A stretch of 64,000 nt of DNA from Gemella massiliensis (lineage in GTDB: Bacteria; Bacillota; Bacilli; Staphylococcales; Gemellaceae). Below, in pieces: positions 28,164 to 39,100 of this stretch. How positions within the stretch are numbered: the first letter of the stretch is position 1; each line of letters opens with the position of its first letter. The translations under genes were made by a program, and so were the position numbers. The stretch covers positions 299,228 through 363,227 of the forward strand of contig NZ_LT635546.1 in the NCBI RefSeq assembly GCF_900120125.1, given 5' to 3'. Under the pieces are notes generated by a model that was given only the letters and a program-made list of their open reading frames with translations, did not search any database and was not told where the DNA came from.

Positions 28164-28406
28164 TTATTTAGCTAAGTTTGATTTGTATCTGGCAGCTGTA
28201 TTTTTATGAATTAGGTTAGTTTTAGCAGCTTTATCAATTTTTTTATAAGCAAGGTTTACTAACTCTGCAGTGTTAGCAGCACCTTCAGCTTTAGCAGCTT
28301 TAGCTTTTTTAATAGCTGTACGCATTTCTGATTTTTTAGCAGTATTGCTAGCATTTGTTTTAGCGTCTTTTCTCACACTTAGAACTGATGATTTAATGTT
28401 TGGCAT
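28164..28406 (-). CDS. rpsT: Ribosomal protein S20
   Basis: An 80-residue helical small-subunit protein with a lysine/alanine-rich composition. It starts MPNIKSSVLSVRKDAKTNAS and ends NTAARYKSNLAK, typical for S20. An in-frame upstream start at 28424 lies before the GGAGG site, so ATG 28406 is the start. It is alone on the minus strand. Upstream, GTTGC-TAAAA-GCAAC (28481-28495) may be a leader hairpin. Confidence 0.97.
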   Translation of the reverse strand: MPNIKSSVLSVRKDAKTNASNTAKKSEMRTAIKKAKAAKAEGAANTAELVNLAYKKIDKAAKTNLIHKNTAARYKSNLAK

Positions 28407-28663
28407 ACGATTCACCTCCTGCAATGAATTTTTTATTACTAAGAAATATTAATTAATATTCTTAATTACAATGAATTAAGTGTTGCTAAAAGCAACTACC
28501 TAATTTTAACATAACAAAGAGTTAAATGCAATATATTTTTAAGTTTTTTATGAGTAGGTTAGAAAAATTTGTTGTTTTTTATATTTTGTATTGACTAATG
28601 AGATAGATAATGTTACCATATAAAACATTGGTAATTATTTTGTTATCATAGAAATTTTATAAT

Positions 28664-28702
28664 AAAGATGTTTGAGAGATCCATCTATAAAAAAAACTGT
28701 GG
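28664..28702 (+). promoter_or_regulatory. preQ1 riboswitch (class I) upstream of queT
   Basis: P1 stem AGATG (28666-28670) pairs with CATCT (28682-28686), enclosing an 11-base loop. The A-rich tail TATAAAAAAAACTG follows, typical of the preQ1-I pseudoknot. A terminator comes next and the gene is a QueT-type transporter, a known preQ1 target. Loop details differ from the Bacillus example, so folding should be confirmed. Confidence 0.8.
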
Positions 28703-28703
28703 T

Positions 28704-28739
28704 AAACACTGATTTCTCATTTCAGTGTTTTATTTTTTT
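28704..28739 (+). terminator. Terminator controlled by the preQ1 riboswitch
   Basis: AAACACTGA and TCAGTGTTT make a 9-bp stem followed by a T-rich run. It should form when preQ1 is bound, turning queT off. Confidence 0.85.
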
Positions 28740-28766
28740 CTCTTGAGCAGGATAAGGAGTTTTTAT

Positions 28767-29294
28767 ATGAGAGATAATAAGGTTAGAATATTAACGATAC
28801 AAGCATTAATAACAGCGATTTATGTTGTACTTACAGTAGTTGTTGCACCTTTTTCTTATGGTGCTATACAGTTTAGAATTAGTGAATCGTTATCTCAGCT
28901 AGTAGTGTTCAGTAAAAAATATTGGTTTCCAATTACATTAGGTGTAGCCGTAGCAAATATTTTCAGTCCGCTCGGTATTGTTGATGTATTTTTCGGTACC
29001 CTTGGTACAGGATTAGCACTATTAATAAGTGTCTTTGTATTCAAATTTATAAAAAGCAGATATGTAAGACATATTATGAATATCATTTTATATTTGATAA
29101 TTTGCATGCCGATTATCGCTTATGAAATTACTATTTTTAGTGGTAATAATTCAACACGAGTACCATTTGAATTTGGGGTATTTTCCTCAATCTATGTTTC
29201 ATTATTATTATCTCAGGTAGTTGTGATGATTATCGGTATTGTAATAACAGAAGCATTAAATAAAGTAATAGATCTAAAGAAAGTTTTTGAATAA
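28767..29294 (+). CDS. queT: QueT family queuosine-precursor transporter
   Basis: A 175-residue membrane protein with about five hydrophobic helices, matching the QueT (former DUF988) family. Such proteins act as substrate-binding S components of ECF transporters for queuosine precursors such as preQ1. It shows ITAIYVVLTVVVAPFSYGAI, QFRISESLSQLVVF and FSPLGIVDVFFGTLGT. ATG 28767 with AAGGAG is used; an in-frame ATG at 28725 lies in the terminator. The organism probably imports preQ1 or queuine rather than making it. Confidence 0.9.
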   Translation: MRDNKVRILTIQALITAIYVVLTVVVAPFSYGAIQFRISESLSQLVVFSKKYWFPITLGVAVANIFSPLGIVDVFFGTLGTGLALLISVFVFKFIKSRYVRHIMNIILYLIICMPIIAYEITIFSGNNSTRVPFEFGVFSSIYVSLLLSQVVVMIIGIVITEALNKVIDLKKVFE

Positions 29295-29302
29295 TAAATT
29301 TA

Positions 29303-29381
29303 ACGGTCAAGTAATTTTATACCACTTTTTAAATTTGTTTAATTTATTTAAGAAAAAAGTGATAACTTGACTGTTTTTTAT
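29303..29381 (+). terminator. Long nested terminator after queT
   Basis: AACGGTCAAGT (29303-29313) pairs with ACTTGACTGTT (29366-29376), and an inner ACCACTTTTT pairs with AAAAAAGTGAT. Six T residues follow. Confidence 0.8.
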
Positions 29382-29406
29382 TCAATAAAAAATTTTTTTT
29401 TTGTTA

Positions 29407-29437
29407 TTGACACTAACGTTACGTTATAATGTAAACT
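29407..29437 (+). promoter_or_regulatory. MerR-type promoter with 19-bp spacer and operator
   Basis: -35 TTGACA (29407-29412) and -10 TAAACT (29432-29437) are separated by 19 bp. The spacer contains the perfect dyad TAACGT-T-ACGTTA (29414-29426). MerR-family activators bind such dyads in over-long spacers and untwist the DNA. It precedes the merR gene, so autoregulation is likely. Confidence 0.75.
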
Positions 29438-29478
29438 ATATATATCAGCTGGTAAAAAACAAACACTAGGAGGTGGAT

Positions 29479-30213
29479 ATGTACACAATAGGAGAAATGT
29501 CAAAAATTTCCGGTGTTAGTGTTAGAACACTGCATTATTATGATGAAATAGGTTTGCTGTCACCAATTAAAGAAAAGAATGGTTATCGCAAGTACAGTGA
29601 GAAAGAATTAGATAAGTTACAACAGATTATGTTTTACAAGTGTTTAAAGTTTTCTTTGCATGATATAATGAATATTTTAAATGGTAACGTTGATCACATG
29701 GAAATTTTAATCAGACAACGAGAACTAATAAAAAAGGAAAAGTATCGTTTTGATCAGTTGCTTAAAACGATTGATAAAACAATAGAACATATAAAAGGAG
29801 AAAAGATGATGACTGTAGAGGAAAAATTTGTAGGTTTTAGACATGAAGATTTAGAGAAGTATGAAGAACGTGCAATGGAAAAGTATGGTAAAGAAGTGAT
29901 AAAAGAAGCAAAAAGACGAAGAGGCGGCGTTGAAAATATAGCTAATGAAGAGTTTAATAATGTGTTTAAAACATTAGCTAAATATAAAGCAGATGGTTTA
30001 AGTGTTGATGATAAAAAAGTACAAGAAGAGATTGATAAACTATATAATCATATAAATAAATATGGATTTGATTGTACATTAGAAGTATTTTCTCTTATAG
30101 GAAAAGGCTATGCGCAAAATCCGGAATTTAGAAATAATATTAATAAATTTGGAGCGGGCGTAGCAGAATTTACGAGTGAAGCAATAGAATATTATTATGA
30201 AAAAACTAATTAA
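29479..30213 (+). CDS. MerR family regulator with TipAS effector domain
   Basis: A 244-residue regulator. The N-terminal winged helix is MYTIGEMSKISGVSVRTLHY followed by YDEIGLLSP, and a dimer coiled coil (about 75-112) follows. The C-terminal domain (about 118-244) resembles TipAS/Mta drug-binding domains (KFGAGVAEFTSEAIEYYYEK). Family members such as Mta and TipA activate their own promoter and efflux or resistance genes upon drug binding. Start ATG 29479 has AGGAGG at 29468-29473. No efflux gene is adjacent, so targets are elsewhere. Confidence 0.9.
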   Translation: MYTIGEMSKISGVSVRTLHYYDEIGLLSPIKEKNGYRKYSEKELDKLQQIMFYKCLKFSLHDIMNILNGNVDHMEILIRQRELIKKEKYRFDQLLKTIDKTIEHIKGEKMMTVEEKFVGFRHEDLEKYEERAMEKYGKEVIKEAKRRRGGVENIANEEFNNVFKTLAKYKADGLSVDDKKVQEEIDKLYNHINKYGFDCTLEVFSLIGKGYAQNPEFRNNINKFGAGVAEFTSEAIEYYYEKTN

Positions 30214-30279
30214 TTGATTGATAGATTGTAATTTTCGATGATAGGTAACTGATAAATTCAAAAATTTTTAATAAATCTA

Positions 30280-30308
30280 TTGACAAAATTTAAAATATAT
30301 ACTACACT
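30280..30308 (+). promoter_or_regulatory. Promoter of rplJL
   Basis: -35 TTGACA (30280-30285) and -10 TACACT (30303-30308) with 17-bp spacing. Confidence 0.75.
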
Positions 30309-30310
30309 AA

Positions 30311-30436
30311 TAAGGTCAGTTTAAATGTACCGTAGACAGTAGGGGGAGCAATCCTTAATTAGCCTACCGAGGACAAAAATTCGAAAAGAAACTTATGTGC
30401 CTTTTTGTATGTTCTCGCATACAAAAAGGTATTTTA
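30311..30436 (+). promoter_or_regulatory. Ribosomal protein L10 leader
   Basis: The leader has the L10-leader signature segments GTACCGTAGACAGTAGGGGG and GCCTACCGAGGAC, where ribosomal L10(L12)4 binds. It then has a strong terminator: GTGCCTTTTTGTATG pairs with CATACAAAAAGGTAT. Binding of excess L10 complex should favour termination. Confidence 0.88.
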
Positions 30437-30476
30437 TTGGTACTGGGATTGATAAATCTACTTAGGAGGAAGTTCA

Positions 30477-30977
30477 ATGTCAAAAGCTATTGAGAAAAAA
30501 CAAGAGTTAGTTAACCAAATTGCTGAAGAAATTAAAGCTAGTTCATCAGTTGTTATTGCTGACTACCGTGGTTTAAATGTTGCAGAAGTAACAGAACTGC
30601 GTAATAATATGCGTAACGAAGGTTTAACTTTTAAAGTTTATAAAAACTCACTAGTTCGTCGTGCTATGAAAGAAGCCGGCGTTGAGGGGTTAGATGAAGT
30701 TCTAACAGGACCGAACGCATTTGCTTTTTCAACAGACGATGTCGTAGCGCCTGCCAGAGTTTTAAATGATTTCGCTAAAGAACATGAAAACTTGGAACTT
30801 AAAGCCGGTGTTATAGAAGGAAAAGTTGCAGATTATTCAGAAATTAAAGCTATTGCCGCATTACCAAGCCGCGATGGGTTACTTTCTATGTTGCTATCTG
30901 TATTGACAGCGCCAATGCGCAATACTGCTTTAGTTGTTAAAGCTGTAGCAGACCAAAAAGCTGAACAAGAAGCTTAA
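30477..30977 (+). CDS. rplJ: Ribosomal protein L10
   Basis: A 166-residue base of the ribosomal stalk that holds L7/L12 dimers. It begins [20 protein letters not shown] with [20 protein letters not shown], typical of L10, and ends in an alanine/glutamate-rich helix that binds L12. AGGAGG precedes the ATG and the L10 leader controls it. rplL follows after 40 bases. Confidence 0.98.
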   Translation: MSKAIEKKQELVNQIAEEIKASSSVVIADYRGLNVAEVTELRNNMRNEGLTFKVYKNSLVRRAMKEAGVEGLDEVLTGPNAFAFSTDDVVAPARVLNDFAKEHENLELKAGVIEGKVADYSEIKAIAALPSRDGLLSMLLSVLTAPMRNTALVVKAVADQKAEQEA

Positions 30978-31017
30978 TAAAAAATTAAAACATAATTAAA
31001 ATCGGAGGAAATTTATA

Positions 31018-31380
31018 ATGACTAAAGAACAAATTTTAGATGCTATTAAAGAAATGTCAGTTTTAGAATTAAACGACCTAGTAAAAGCAATTGAAGAAGA
31101 ATTCGGGGTAACTGCTGCTGCACCTGTAGCTGTAGCTGGAGCTGCTGTAGCCGGAGCTGCTGAAGAAAAAACTGAGTTTGATGTAGTATTAACATCAGCT
31201 GGTGATTCAAAAATAAAAGTAATTAAAATTGTTCGTGAAATCACAGGCGACGGATTAAAAGAAGCTAAAGAAAAAGTTGATGGTGCACCGTCAGTTGTTA
31301 AAGAAGGAGCTTCTAAAGAAGAAGCTGAAGAAATTAAAGCTAAATTAGAAGAAGTTGGAGCTTCTGTAGAAGTTAAATAA
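31018..31380 (+). CDS. rplL: Ribosomal protein L7/L12
   Basis: A 120-residue stalk protein that recruits GTPase factors. It has the helical N-terminal dimer domain, an alanine-rich hinge (about 37-52) and the C-terminal domain with [26 protein letters not shown] precedes ATG. It ends before a terminator-like attenuator, which would make rplJL transcripts more abundant than downstream ones. Confidence 0.98.
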   Translation: MTKEQILDAIKEMSVLELNDLVKAIEEEFGVTAAAPVAVAGAAVAGAAEEKTEFDVVLTSAGDSKIKVIKIVREITGDGLKEAKEKVDGAPSVVKEGASKEEAEEIKAKLEEVGASVEVK

Positions 31381-31469
31381 TTTCTAAATTATTAAGTAGA
31401 TAAAAAATAGATAGATGTAAATAAACAATAATATTCTATTTGAGAATATTTGATACGATGATAATAACA

Positions 31470-31515
31470 AAAATAGTATATCTCAAGTGTTTTACTTTGA
31501 GGTATGCTATTTTCT
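31470..31515 (+). terminator. Attenuator hairpin between rplL and the methyltransferase
   Basis: AAAATAGTATATCTCAA (31470-31486) pairs with TTGAGGTATGCTATTTT (31497-31513) over 17 bp with two G-U pairs. The T-run is within the 3' arm. It should reduce read-through from rplJL. Confidence 0.75.
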
Positions 31516-31535
31516 TGATTGAAGGAGTATTTATA

Positions 31536-32132
31536 ATGGAGCATTATTATACTAACAATCCGACAACAAATAGTTGCGAGAAAATTATATATTCTGAAAT
31601 TAATAATACTAAATTAAAATTTTATACAGATAATGGGGTATTTTCAAAAGATAATATAGATTTTGGAACTCGGAGTTTGCTGGAGAGTTTTTTCAGCAAA
31701 AAATTAGACGTAAAAGTAGCTGATATCGGTTGTGGTTACGGTGTTATATCTATTTATCTGGCGAAAAAAAATCCAACTTACACATTTACTATGGTAGATG
31801 TAAATAATAGAAGTCTTGAATTAGCTAAAAAAAACATTGAATTAAATAAAGTGATAAACAAAATAGAAGTAATAGAAAGTAGTTCTTTCGATAATGTAAA
31901 AGATATCTTTGATATAGTTATTACTAATCCTCCTATAAGAGCCGGAAAGCAAATTGTTCATAAAATTATGGAAGATAGTTATAATCATTTAGTAATAGCC
32001 GGAGAATTGTGGGTTGTAATACAAAAAAAACAAGGGATGGCAAGTTGTAAAAAATTACTTGAAGAATTATTTTCTAATGTAGAGATTATTAGTAAAAATA
32101 AAGGATATTACATTTTAAAAGCAGTAAAATAA
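31536..32132 (+). CDS. Class I SAM methyltransferase (YbxB/RsmC-like)
   Basis: A 198-residue enzyme with a C-terminal half like RsmC, which makes m2G in 16S rRNA. Motif I is VADIGCGYGVISIYLAKK, the acidic residue lies in FTMVDVNNRSLELAKKN, and the catalytic motif is DIVITNPPIRAGK. B. subtilis ybxB sits in the same place between rplL and rpoB. An in-frame ATG at 31440 is rejected because the attenuator lies after it and AAGGAG precedes ATG 31536. Confidence 0.9.
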   Translation: MEHYYTNNPTTNSCEKIIYSEINNTKLKFYTDNGVFSKDNIDFGTRSLLESFFSKKLDVKVADIGCGYGVISIYLAKKNPTYTFTMVDVNNRSLELAKKNIELNKVINKIEVIESSSFDNVKDIFDIVITNPPIRAGKQIVHKIMEDSYNHLVIAGELWVVIQKKQGMASCKKLLEELFSNVEIISKNKGYYILKAVK

Positions 32133-32161
32133 TTGACAATTTACTATGATTATGATAAAAT
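32133..32161 (+). promoter_or_regulatory. Promoter of rpoBC
   Basis: -35 TTGACA (32133-32138) and -10 TAAAAT (32156-32161) with 17-bp spacing; the stop codon of the methyltransferase gene is directly before it. Confidence 0.8.
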
Positions 32162-32173
32162 GGTGAATTGCAA

Positions 32174-32252
32174 GTAATTCTATTTTAGCATAATAGAGTT
32201 ATATAAAATTATATAAGAAGAAAGAGAAAATGTATAATATTTTCTTTTTAGT
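32174..32252 (+). promoter_or_regulatory. rpoB leader with two hairpins
   Basis: AATTCTATT pairs with AATAGAGTT near 32176-32204. AAGAGAAAAT pairs with ATTTTCTTTTT (32220-32250), a terminator-like hairpin. They could attenuate rpoBC transcription; I know of no named motif. Confidence 0.4.
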
Positions 32253-32282
32253 TTATAAGAGAAATACTAAGAGGTGACACAG

Positions 32283-35200
32283 TTGCAAAAAGTTAAATTT
32301 GGTAAGCACAGACAAAGACGTAGCTATGCGAGAATTTCAGAAGTAATCGATTTACCAGACTTAATAGAAATTCAAACGTTATCTTATGAGAAATTTTTAG
32401 AAACCGGTTTAAAAGAAGTTTTTAGAGATGTTTCTCCAATTGAAGGTAATAATGAAAAATTAAGTTTAGAATTTATTGATTATAAACTTGGAACTCCTAA
32501 GTATAATGTTGATGAATCAAAAGAACGTGATGCTACATATTCAGCACCACTACGTGTAAGAGTTCGTTTGATTAATAAAGAACGTGATGAAATTAAAGAA
32601 CAAGAAGTGTTTATGGGTGAACTACCGCTAATGACGGAGACAGGAACATTCATAATAAACGGTGCAGAACGTGTTATCGTTTCACAATTAGTTCGATCAC
32701 CTTCTGTGTATTTTACGGAAGATGATAAATTAAAGGTAAAAAATATTCCTAATGCATATAAAACAACTGTGATTCCTAACAGAGGAGCTTGGTTGGAATT
32801 TGAGAAAGATATTAAAGGTTTGGCATATGCCAGAATAGATAGAACAAGAAAAATTCCGCTAACAACACTTATCAGAGCCTTGGGATTTAATTCGGATGAG
32901 GAAATCATCAGATTATTCGGTGAAGATGCTGAGCTTCTTAATACATTGGAAAAAGATGAGAATCAGGATGTCGGGACAGCTTTAAAAGTAATCTATGATA
33001 AACTTCGTCCCGGAGAACCCGCGAATGTTGAAACAGCTAAATCTACATTGTATGGACGTTTTTTTGATCCGCGTCGTTATGATTTGGCAAAGGTAGGAAG
33101 ATATAAACTTAATAATAAACTTCATGTCGCTGAAAGATTAGAAAATCAAATTTTAGTAGAGCCGATTGTTGATACTGAAACAGGTGAAATTTTAGTAGAA
33201 AAAGGTATTAAATTGACTCGTGAAATTTTAGATAATATTCATGAGGAATTAGAAACTACAGCTAATATAAGAGAATTTGATATGAATGAATCGCTTGACG
33301 GAAGTGACAGTTTAAAATTACAGTTATTTAAAATTGTGAATCAGGTTAAAGTTGGAAATGATTACAATGTTGATGAGTTGACAGCAGATCAAGTATTACA
33401 TGTTATAGGTAATGCTTCACCGGATAAAGATATTTTAACATTAACTATTGCCGATATTATAGCAAGTATTAATTACTACTTATTATTAATCAGAAATAGA
33501 AGAAATGATGATTCGTTTGAGTATGAATTAATAGGTAGGGTTGATGATATTGATCATCTTGGTAATCGTCGACTTCGTTGTATAGGTGAATTACTTCAAA
33601 ATCAAATTCGTGTCGGTATTTCTCGTATGGAGCGTGTCGTTAGAGAAAGAATGAGTATTCAAGATACTAATGAAATTACACCGCAACAGTTGATAAATGT
33701 TAGACCGGTTACTGCGATTATTAAAGAGTTTTTTGGAAGTTCTCAATTATCACAATTTATGGATCAAACCAATCCGTTAAGTGAGCTTACTCACAAACGT
33801 AGATTGTCTGCGCTTGGACCTGGTGGTTTAACGAGAGAACGTGCCGGAATGGAAGTTCGTGACGTCCATTATTCTCACTATGGGCGTATGTGCCCGATTG
33901 AAACGCCGGAAGGACCAAACATTGGCTTAATTAACTCACTATCTTCATTCGCAAGAATTAATGAGTATGGTTTTATTATGACTCCATATAGAAAAGTAGA
34001 AGTTGATAATGAAGGGCGACCTTATGTTACTGAAAATGTTCAATATTTAACAGCAGATCAGGAAGATAAATATGTGGTTGCACAATCTAACTCGAATGTA
34101 GATGAAAATGGATATTTCTTAGATGATGAAGTTGTTTGTCGTTTTAGAGGAGATAATACGATTAAACCTAGACAAATGATGAACTTCATGGATGTATCAC
34201 CTAAACAGGTAGTATCAGCAGCTACAGCTTGTATTCCATTTTTAGAAAACGACGACTCTAACCGTGCGCTTATGGGTGCAAACATGCAACGTCAAGCGGT
34301 ACCTTTGATGGTAACTGAAGCACCGTTTGTTGGAACCGGTATGGAGCATTTAGCAGCACGTGATTCAGGAGCAGCAGTTATAGCTAAATATCGTGGTATT
34401 GTTGAATATGTGGATGGTGCTAAAATAAAGGTACGACGACTTGAAATTCTTGACGGAAATGAAATTAAAGGTGAGTTAGATACATATATTGTACATAAAT
34501 TTGTACGTTCTAATCATAGTACATCATATAATCAAAAACCTATTGTTAAAGTAGGAGACAGAGTTGAACCGAAAGATATTCTTGCTGACGGACCATCTAT
34601 GGATAAAGGAGAATTAGCATTAGGTAAAAACTTAGTGGTAGCATTTGTTAACTGGGACGGGTACAATTATGAAGATGCTGTTATTATGAGCGAACGTCTT
34701 GTTAAAGATGATGTTTATACTTCTATTCATTTAGAAGAATATGAAACAGAAGCAAGAGATACAAAACTTGGACCGGAAGAAATCACACGTGAGATACCTA
34801 ATGTAGGAGAAAATGCTCTTAAAAACTTGGATTCACGCGGTATTATCCGTATAGGTGCGGAAGTAAAAGATGGGGACATTCTTGTCGGTAAAGTAACACC
34901 TAAAGGGTTAACAGAACAAACACCGGAAGAAAAACTGTTATACGCAATTTTCGGTGCAAAATCTAAAGAAGTACGTGATACTTCATTGCGTGTGCCACAT
35001 GGTGCTGACGGAGTAGTAGCGGATGTTAAAATTTTCAAACGTGAAGATGGTGCGGAGTTAGCCAATGGCGTTAACGAATTGGTTAGAGTATTTATTGTTC
35101 AAAAACGTAAAATTCGTGTTGGTGATAAAATGGCTGGTCGTCATGGAAATAAAGGGGTTATCTCAAATATTTTACCTGAAGAAGATATGCCTTATTTACC

Positions 35201-36080
35201 GGATGGGACGCCCGTTGATGTTATGTTAAATCCACTTGGAGTACCGTCACGTATGAACATTGGACAAGTATTAGAACTTCATTTAGGTATGGCGGCTAAA
35301 CAACTCGGTATCCACGTAGCGACACCGGTGTTTGACGGTGCTAGTGATGATGATGTTTGGTCAACTGTGGCAGAGGCCGGTATGGCAAAAGATGCTAAGA
35401 CGGTTCTTTATGACGGGCGTACCGGTGAACCGTTTGATAGTCGTGTTTCAGTTGGAGTTATGTATATGATTAAACTTGCTCACATGGTTGATGATAAACT
35501 TCATGCACGTTCAATTGGTCCATATTCATTGGTAACGCAACAACCTCTTGGAGGTAAAGCACAATTTGGTGGACAAAGATTTGGTGAGATGGAGGTATGG
35601 GCATTAGAAGCATATGGTGCAGCTTATACACTTCAAGAAATCTTGACTTACAAATCAGATGATACGAACGGTCGTATTAAAACTTATGAAGTTATTGTTA
35701 AAGGTGAGAATATTCCGCGTCCCGGAGTACCGGAATCGTTCCGTGTTCTTATGAAAGAACTTCAAGCCTTAGGTATGGACTTTAGAGTAATGGATAATGA
35801 TGATAATGAAGTGGATATGGGTGATATAGACCTAGGCGATACTATAGATTTTCATACAGGTTTAGGACACTTACATGAAAAAAAAGAAGATGAAGTTAAG
35901 AATGAAGAAACTGATGAAGATGTAGATATTGATACTGAAGACGAAGAAAATGAGGAAGTTGATGAAAATAGCGGTTATCAATCACTAGCTGACTTATTGC
36001 TGTCAAATAATGATGAATATGATGATGTAGAAGATATAGAAGATGAAGAAATCGAAGAAGATTTTGATAATGAAAAATAA
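32283..36080 (+). CDS. rpoB: RNA polymerase beta subunit
   Basis: The 1265-residue catalytic beta subunit. Conserved blocks include the rifampicin region [20 protein letters not shown] followed by [19 protein letters not shown], with wild-type residues, and [16 protein letters not shown]. The C-terminus beyond the family core is an unusually long, very acidic tail (about residues 1195-1265), rich in D and E. TTG 32283 is preferred over GTG 32274 because GAGGTG is the ribosome site; B. subtilis rpoB also starts at TTG. Confidence 0.98.
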   Translation: MQKVKFGKHRQRRSYARISEVIDLPDLIEIQTLSYEKFLETGLKEVFRDVSPIEGNNEKLSLEFIDYKLGTPKYNVDESKERDATYSAPLRVRVRLINKERDEIKEQEVFMGELPLMTETGTFIINGAERVIVSQLVRSPSVYFTEDDKLKVKNIPNAYKTTVIPNRGAWLEFEKDIKGLAYARIDRTRKIPLTTLIRALGFNSDEEIIRLFGEDAELLNTLEKDENQDVGTALKVIYDKLRPGEPANVETAKSTLYGRFFDPRRYDLAKVGRYKLNNKLHVAERLENQILVEPIVDTETGEILVEKGIKLTREILDNIHEELETTANIREFDMNESLDGSDSLKLQLFKIVNQVKVGNDYNVDELTADQVLHVIGNASPDKDILTLTIADIIASINYYLLLIRNRRNDDSFEYELIGRVDDIDHLGNRRLRCIGELLQNQIRVGISRMERVVRERMSIQDTNEITPQQLINVRPVTAIIKEFFGSSQLSQFMDQTNPLSELTHKRRLSALGPGGLTRERAGMEVRDVHYSHYGRMCPIETPEGPNIGLINSLSSFARINEYGFIMTPYRKVEVDNEGRPYVTENVQYLTADQEDKYVVAQSNSNVDENGYFLDDEVVCRFRGDNTIKPRQMMNFMDVSPKQVVSAATACIPFLENDDSNRALMGANMQRQAVPLMVTEAPFVGTGMEHLAARDSGAAVIAKYRGIVEYVDGAKIKVRRLEILDGNEIKGELDTYIVHKFVRSNHSTSYNQKPIVKVGDRVEPKDILADGPSMDKGELALGKNLVVAFVNWDGYNYEDAVIMSERLVKDDVYTSIHLEEYETEARDTKLGPEEITREIPNVGENALKNLDSRGIIRIGAEVKDGDILVGKVTPKGLTEQTPEEKLLYAIFGAKSKEVRDTSLRVPHGADGVVADVKIFKREDGAELANGVNELVRVFIVQKRKIRVGDKMAGRHGNKGVISNILPEEDMPYLPDGTPVDVMLNPLGVPSRMNIGQVLELHLGMAAKQLGIHVATPVFDGASDDDVWSTVAEAGMAKDAKTVLYDGRTGEPFDSRVSVGVMYMIKLAHMVDDKLHARSIGPYSLVTQQPLGGKAQFGGQRFGEMEVWALEAYGAAYTLQEILTYKSDDTNGRIKTYEVIVKGENIPRPGVPESFRVLMKELQALGMDFRVMDNDDNEVDMGDIDLGDTIDFHTGLGHLHEKKEDEVKNEETDEDVDIDTEDEENEEVDENSGYQSLADLLLSNNDEYDDVEDIEDEEIEEDFDNEK

Positions 36081-36148
36081 AAATTTTACAATGAATCACA
36101 AAATACTATTCAAGGCTATTATACAAAATAATAAAGGAGGTATGCTCC

Positions 36149-39100
36149 TTGATAGACGTAAATAATTTTGCATATATGAAAATTAGTTTAGCCTCTCCTG
36201 AAAAAATAAGAAGTTGGTCTTATGGAGAAGTTAAAAAACCGGAAACGATAAATTATAGAACTTTAAAACCGGAAAATGATGGGTTGTTCTGTGAAAGAAT
36301 TTTCGGACCAACAAAAGATTGGGAATGTGCTTGCGGTAAGTACAAAAGGGTAAGATATAAAAATATAAAATGTGATAAATGTGGTGTTGACGTTACTTTA
36401 TCAAAAGTACGTAGAGAAAGAATGGGGCATTTGGATTTAGCAGCTCCGGTCAGCCATATTTGGTATTTCAAGGGAATACCAAGCCGTATGGGTCTGCTAT
36501 TGGATCTTAGTCCCAGACAATTAGAAGAAGTAATCTATTTTGCTTCATATATTGTAATTGATCCGGGTGAAACGGACTTTATGAAAAAACAAATTGTTTC
36601 AGAGCGTGAAGTTCGTGAGGCACGTAGTACATTCGGCGCTAACTCATTTGTAGCTAAAATGGGAGCGGAAGCTATCCGTGATTTATTGGCAGAGTTAGAT
36701 ATTGAAAAAGAATTAAGAGATTTAAAAAATGAACTTAAAGAATTAAGTGAGAGTAATTATAAATCAGGACAAAAAATTGTTAAAATTATTAAACGTGTAG
36801 AAGTGTTTGAAGCGTTTAAAAATTCCGGAAATAAACCGGAGTGGATGATTATGACCGTTTTACCTGTTATACCTCCTGAATTACGTCCAATGGTTCAGTT
36901 GGACGGTGGACGTTTTGCAACGAGTGATTTAAATGATTTGTATCGACGTGTTATTAATCGTAATAACCGTTTGAAAAAACTTATAGAATTAAAAGCACCC
37001 GGCTTAATCGTTCAAAACGAAAAACGTATGTTACAAGAAGCAGTAGATGCTTTGATAGATAATGGTCGTCGTGGTCGTCCGGTTACCGGCCCCGGCAACA
37101 GAACTTTAAAATCGTTATCTAATATGCTTAAAGGTAAACATGGACGCTTCCGTCAAAACTTACTAGGTAAACGTGTTGATTACTCTGGTCGTTCAGTTAT
37201 CGTAGTTGGACCGAATTTGAAAATGTATCAATGTGGATTACCGAAAGAAATGGCGCTTGAATTGTTTAAACCGTTTGTAATGAGAGAATTAGTAAAACGT
37301 GAATTGGCGAATAATATTAAAAACGCAAAAAATCAAATTGAAAGAATGGAAGATCACGTTTGGGATATATTGGAAGATATTATTCGTGAACACCCGGTAT
37401 TACTTAACCGTGCACCGACATTGCACAGATTAGGTATTCAAGCTTTTGAACCGATTTTAGTGGAAGGTCGTGCGATAAGATTGCATCCACTTGTAACTAC
37501 AGCGTTTAATGCTGACTTTGACGGTGACCAAATGGCTGTTCACGTGCCGCTATCAAAAGAAGCACAGGCTGAAGCACGTATGTTAATGCTGGCTGCACAA
37601 AATATTCTTAACCCAAAAGATGGAAAACCTGTTGTTACACCGTCTCAAGACATGGTTCTCGGTAACTATTATTTAACATTAGAAAGACCGGGAGCAATCG
37701 GTGAAGGTATGATTTTTAAAGATGCTGACGAAGCAAGAATGGCATATCAAAACGGGTATATTCATTTACATACTCGTGTTGGTATTGCAGCAAAATCATT
37801 CAATAATCCGACATTTACAGAAGAACAAAATAAAAAATTATTAATTACAACAATTGGTAAAGTTATTTTTAATGATATACTTCCGGCCGGCTTTCCATTT
37901 TTAAATGAACCAACTAAAGATAACTTGGAGGTAGCAACACCGAAAAAATACTTTGTTGCAACAAGTGAATTATCAGAAGGCGGGCTTAAAGCCTATATTA
38001 AAGAAAAAGAAACCGCAATACCATTTAAAAAAGGTTTCTTGTCAAAAATTATTTCAGAAATTTTTAATAGATTCCATATTACCGAAACATCTATGATGTT
38101 GGATAGAATGAAAGACTTAGGATTTAAGTATTCTTCAAGAGCTGGTATTACCGTTGGGGTAAGTGATGTGTTTGTCTTACCAAATAAATATGATATTCTT
38201 GCAGAATCACAAGAAAATGTTGATAAAATCACTAATCTATTTAGACGTGGTTTATTAACGGAAGAAGAACGTTATCAAAATGTTATTGCACAATGGGCAA
38301 AAGCTAAGGATGTTATCCAAGATCAACTTATGGACTCTCTTCCTGCGACTAACCCAATTTATATGATGAGTGATTCGGGAGCACGTGGTAATGCGTCAAA
38401 CTTTACTCAACTTGCCGGTATGCGTGGACTTATGGCATCTCCATCAGGTAGAATCATGGAAATGCCGGTACGTTCATCATTTAAAGAAGGACTTACAGTA
38501 TTGGAATACTTTATTTCTTCTCATGGGGCACGTAAAGGACTTGCAGATACGGCATTAAAAACTGCTGATTCAGGGTATTTGACACGTCGTCTTGTTGATG
38601 TTGCCCAAGATGTTATTGTTCGTGAAAATGATTGTGGAACATCTCGAGGTTTAAGAGTGGCAGCACTTAGAAATGGAACTGATGAAATTGAGAGTTTGCA
38701 AGAACGCTTAGAGGGAAGATACAGTAAAGAAACTGTTGTTCATCCGGAAACCGGTAAAGTCATCGTTGAAGATGGTGAATTAATCACGTTAGATACAGCG
38801 AAAGAAATAGAAAAAGCCGGTATCGAAAGTGTTGTAATTCGTTCGGCGTTTACATGTAATAGTCGTCATGGAGTTTGTGAGAAATGCTATGGTAAAAACT
38901 TAGCAACTGGAGAAAAAGTTGAAGTAGGAGAAGCAGTAGGTACAATAGCTGCTCAGTCTATTGGAGAACCGGGAACACAGCTTACGATGCGTACATTCCA
39001 TACCGGAGGGGTAGCAGGTGCAGATATTACTCAAGGTTTACCTCGTATTCAAGAATTATTCGAAGCACGTAATCCAAAAGGGAAAGCTTTAATTTCAGAG

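Noticed and set aside
32480-32908. 142-codon open frame opposite rpoB
   Set aside because: Lies fully inside rpoB on the other strand, has no family-like sequence and no ribosome site.
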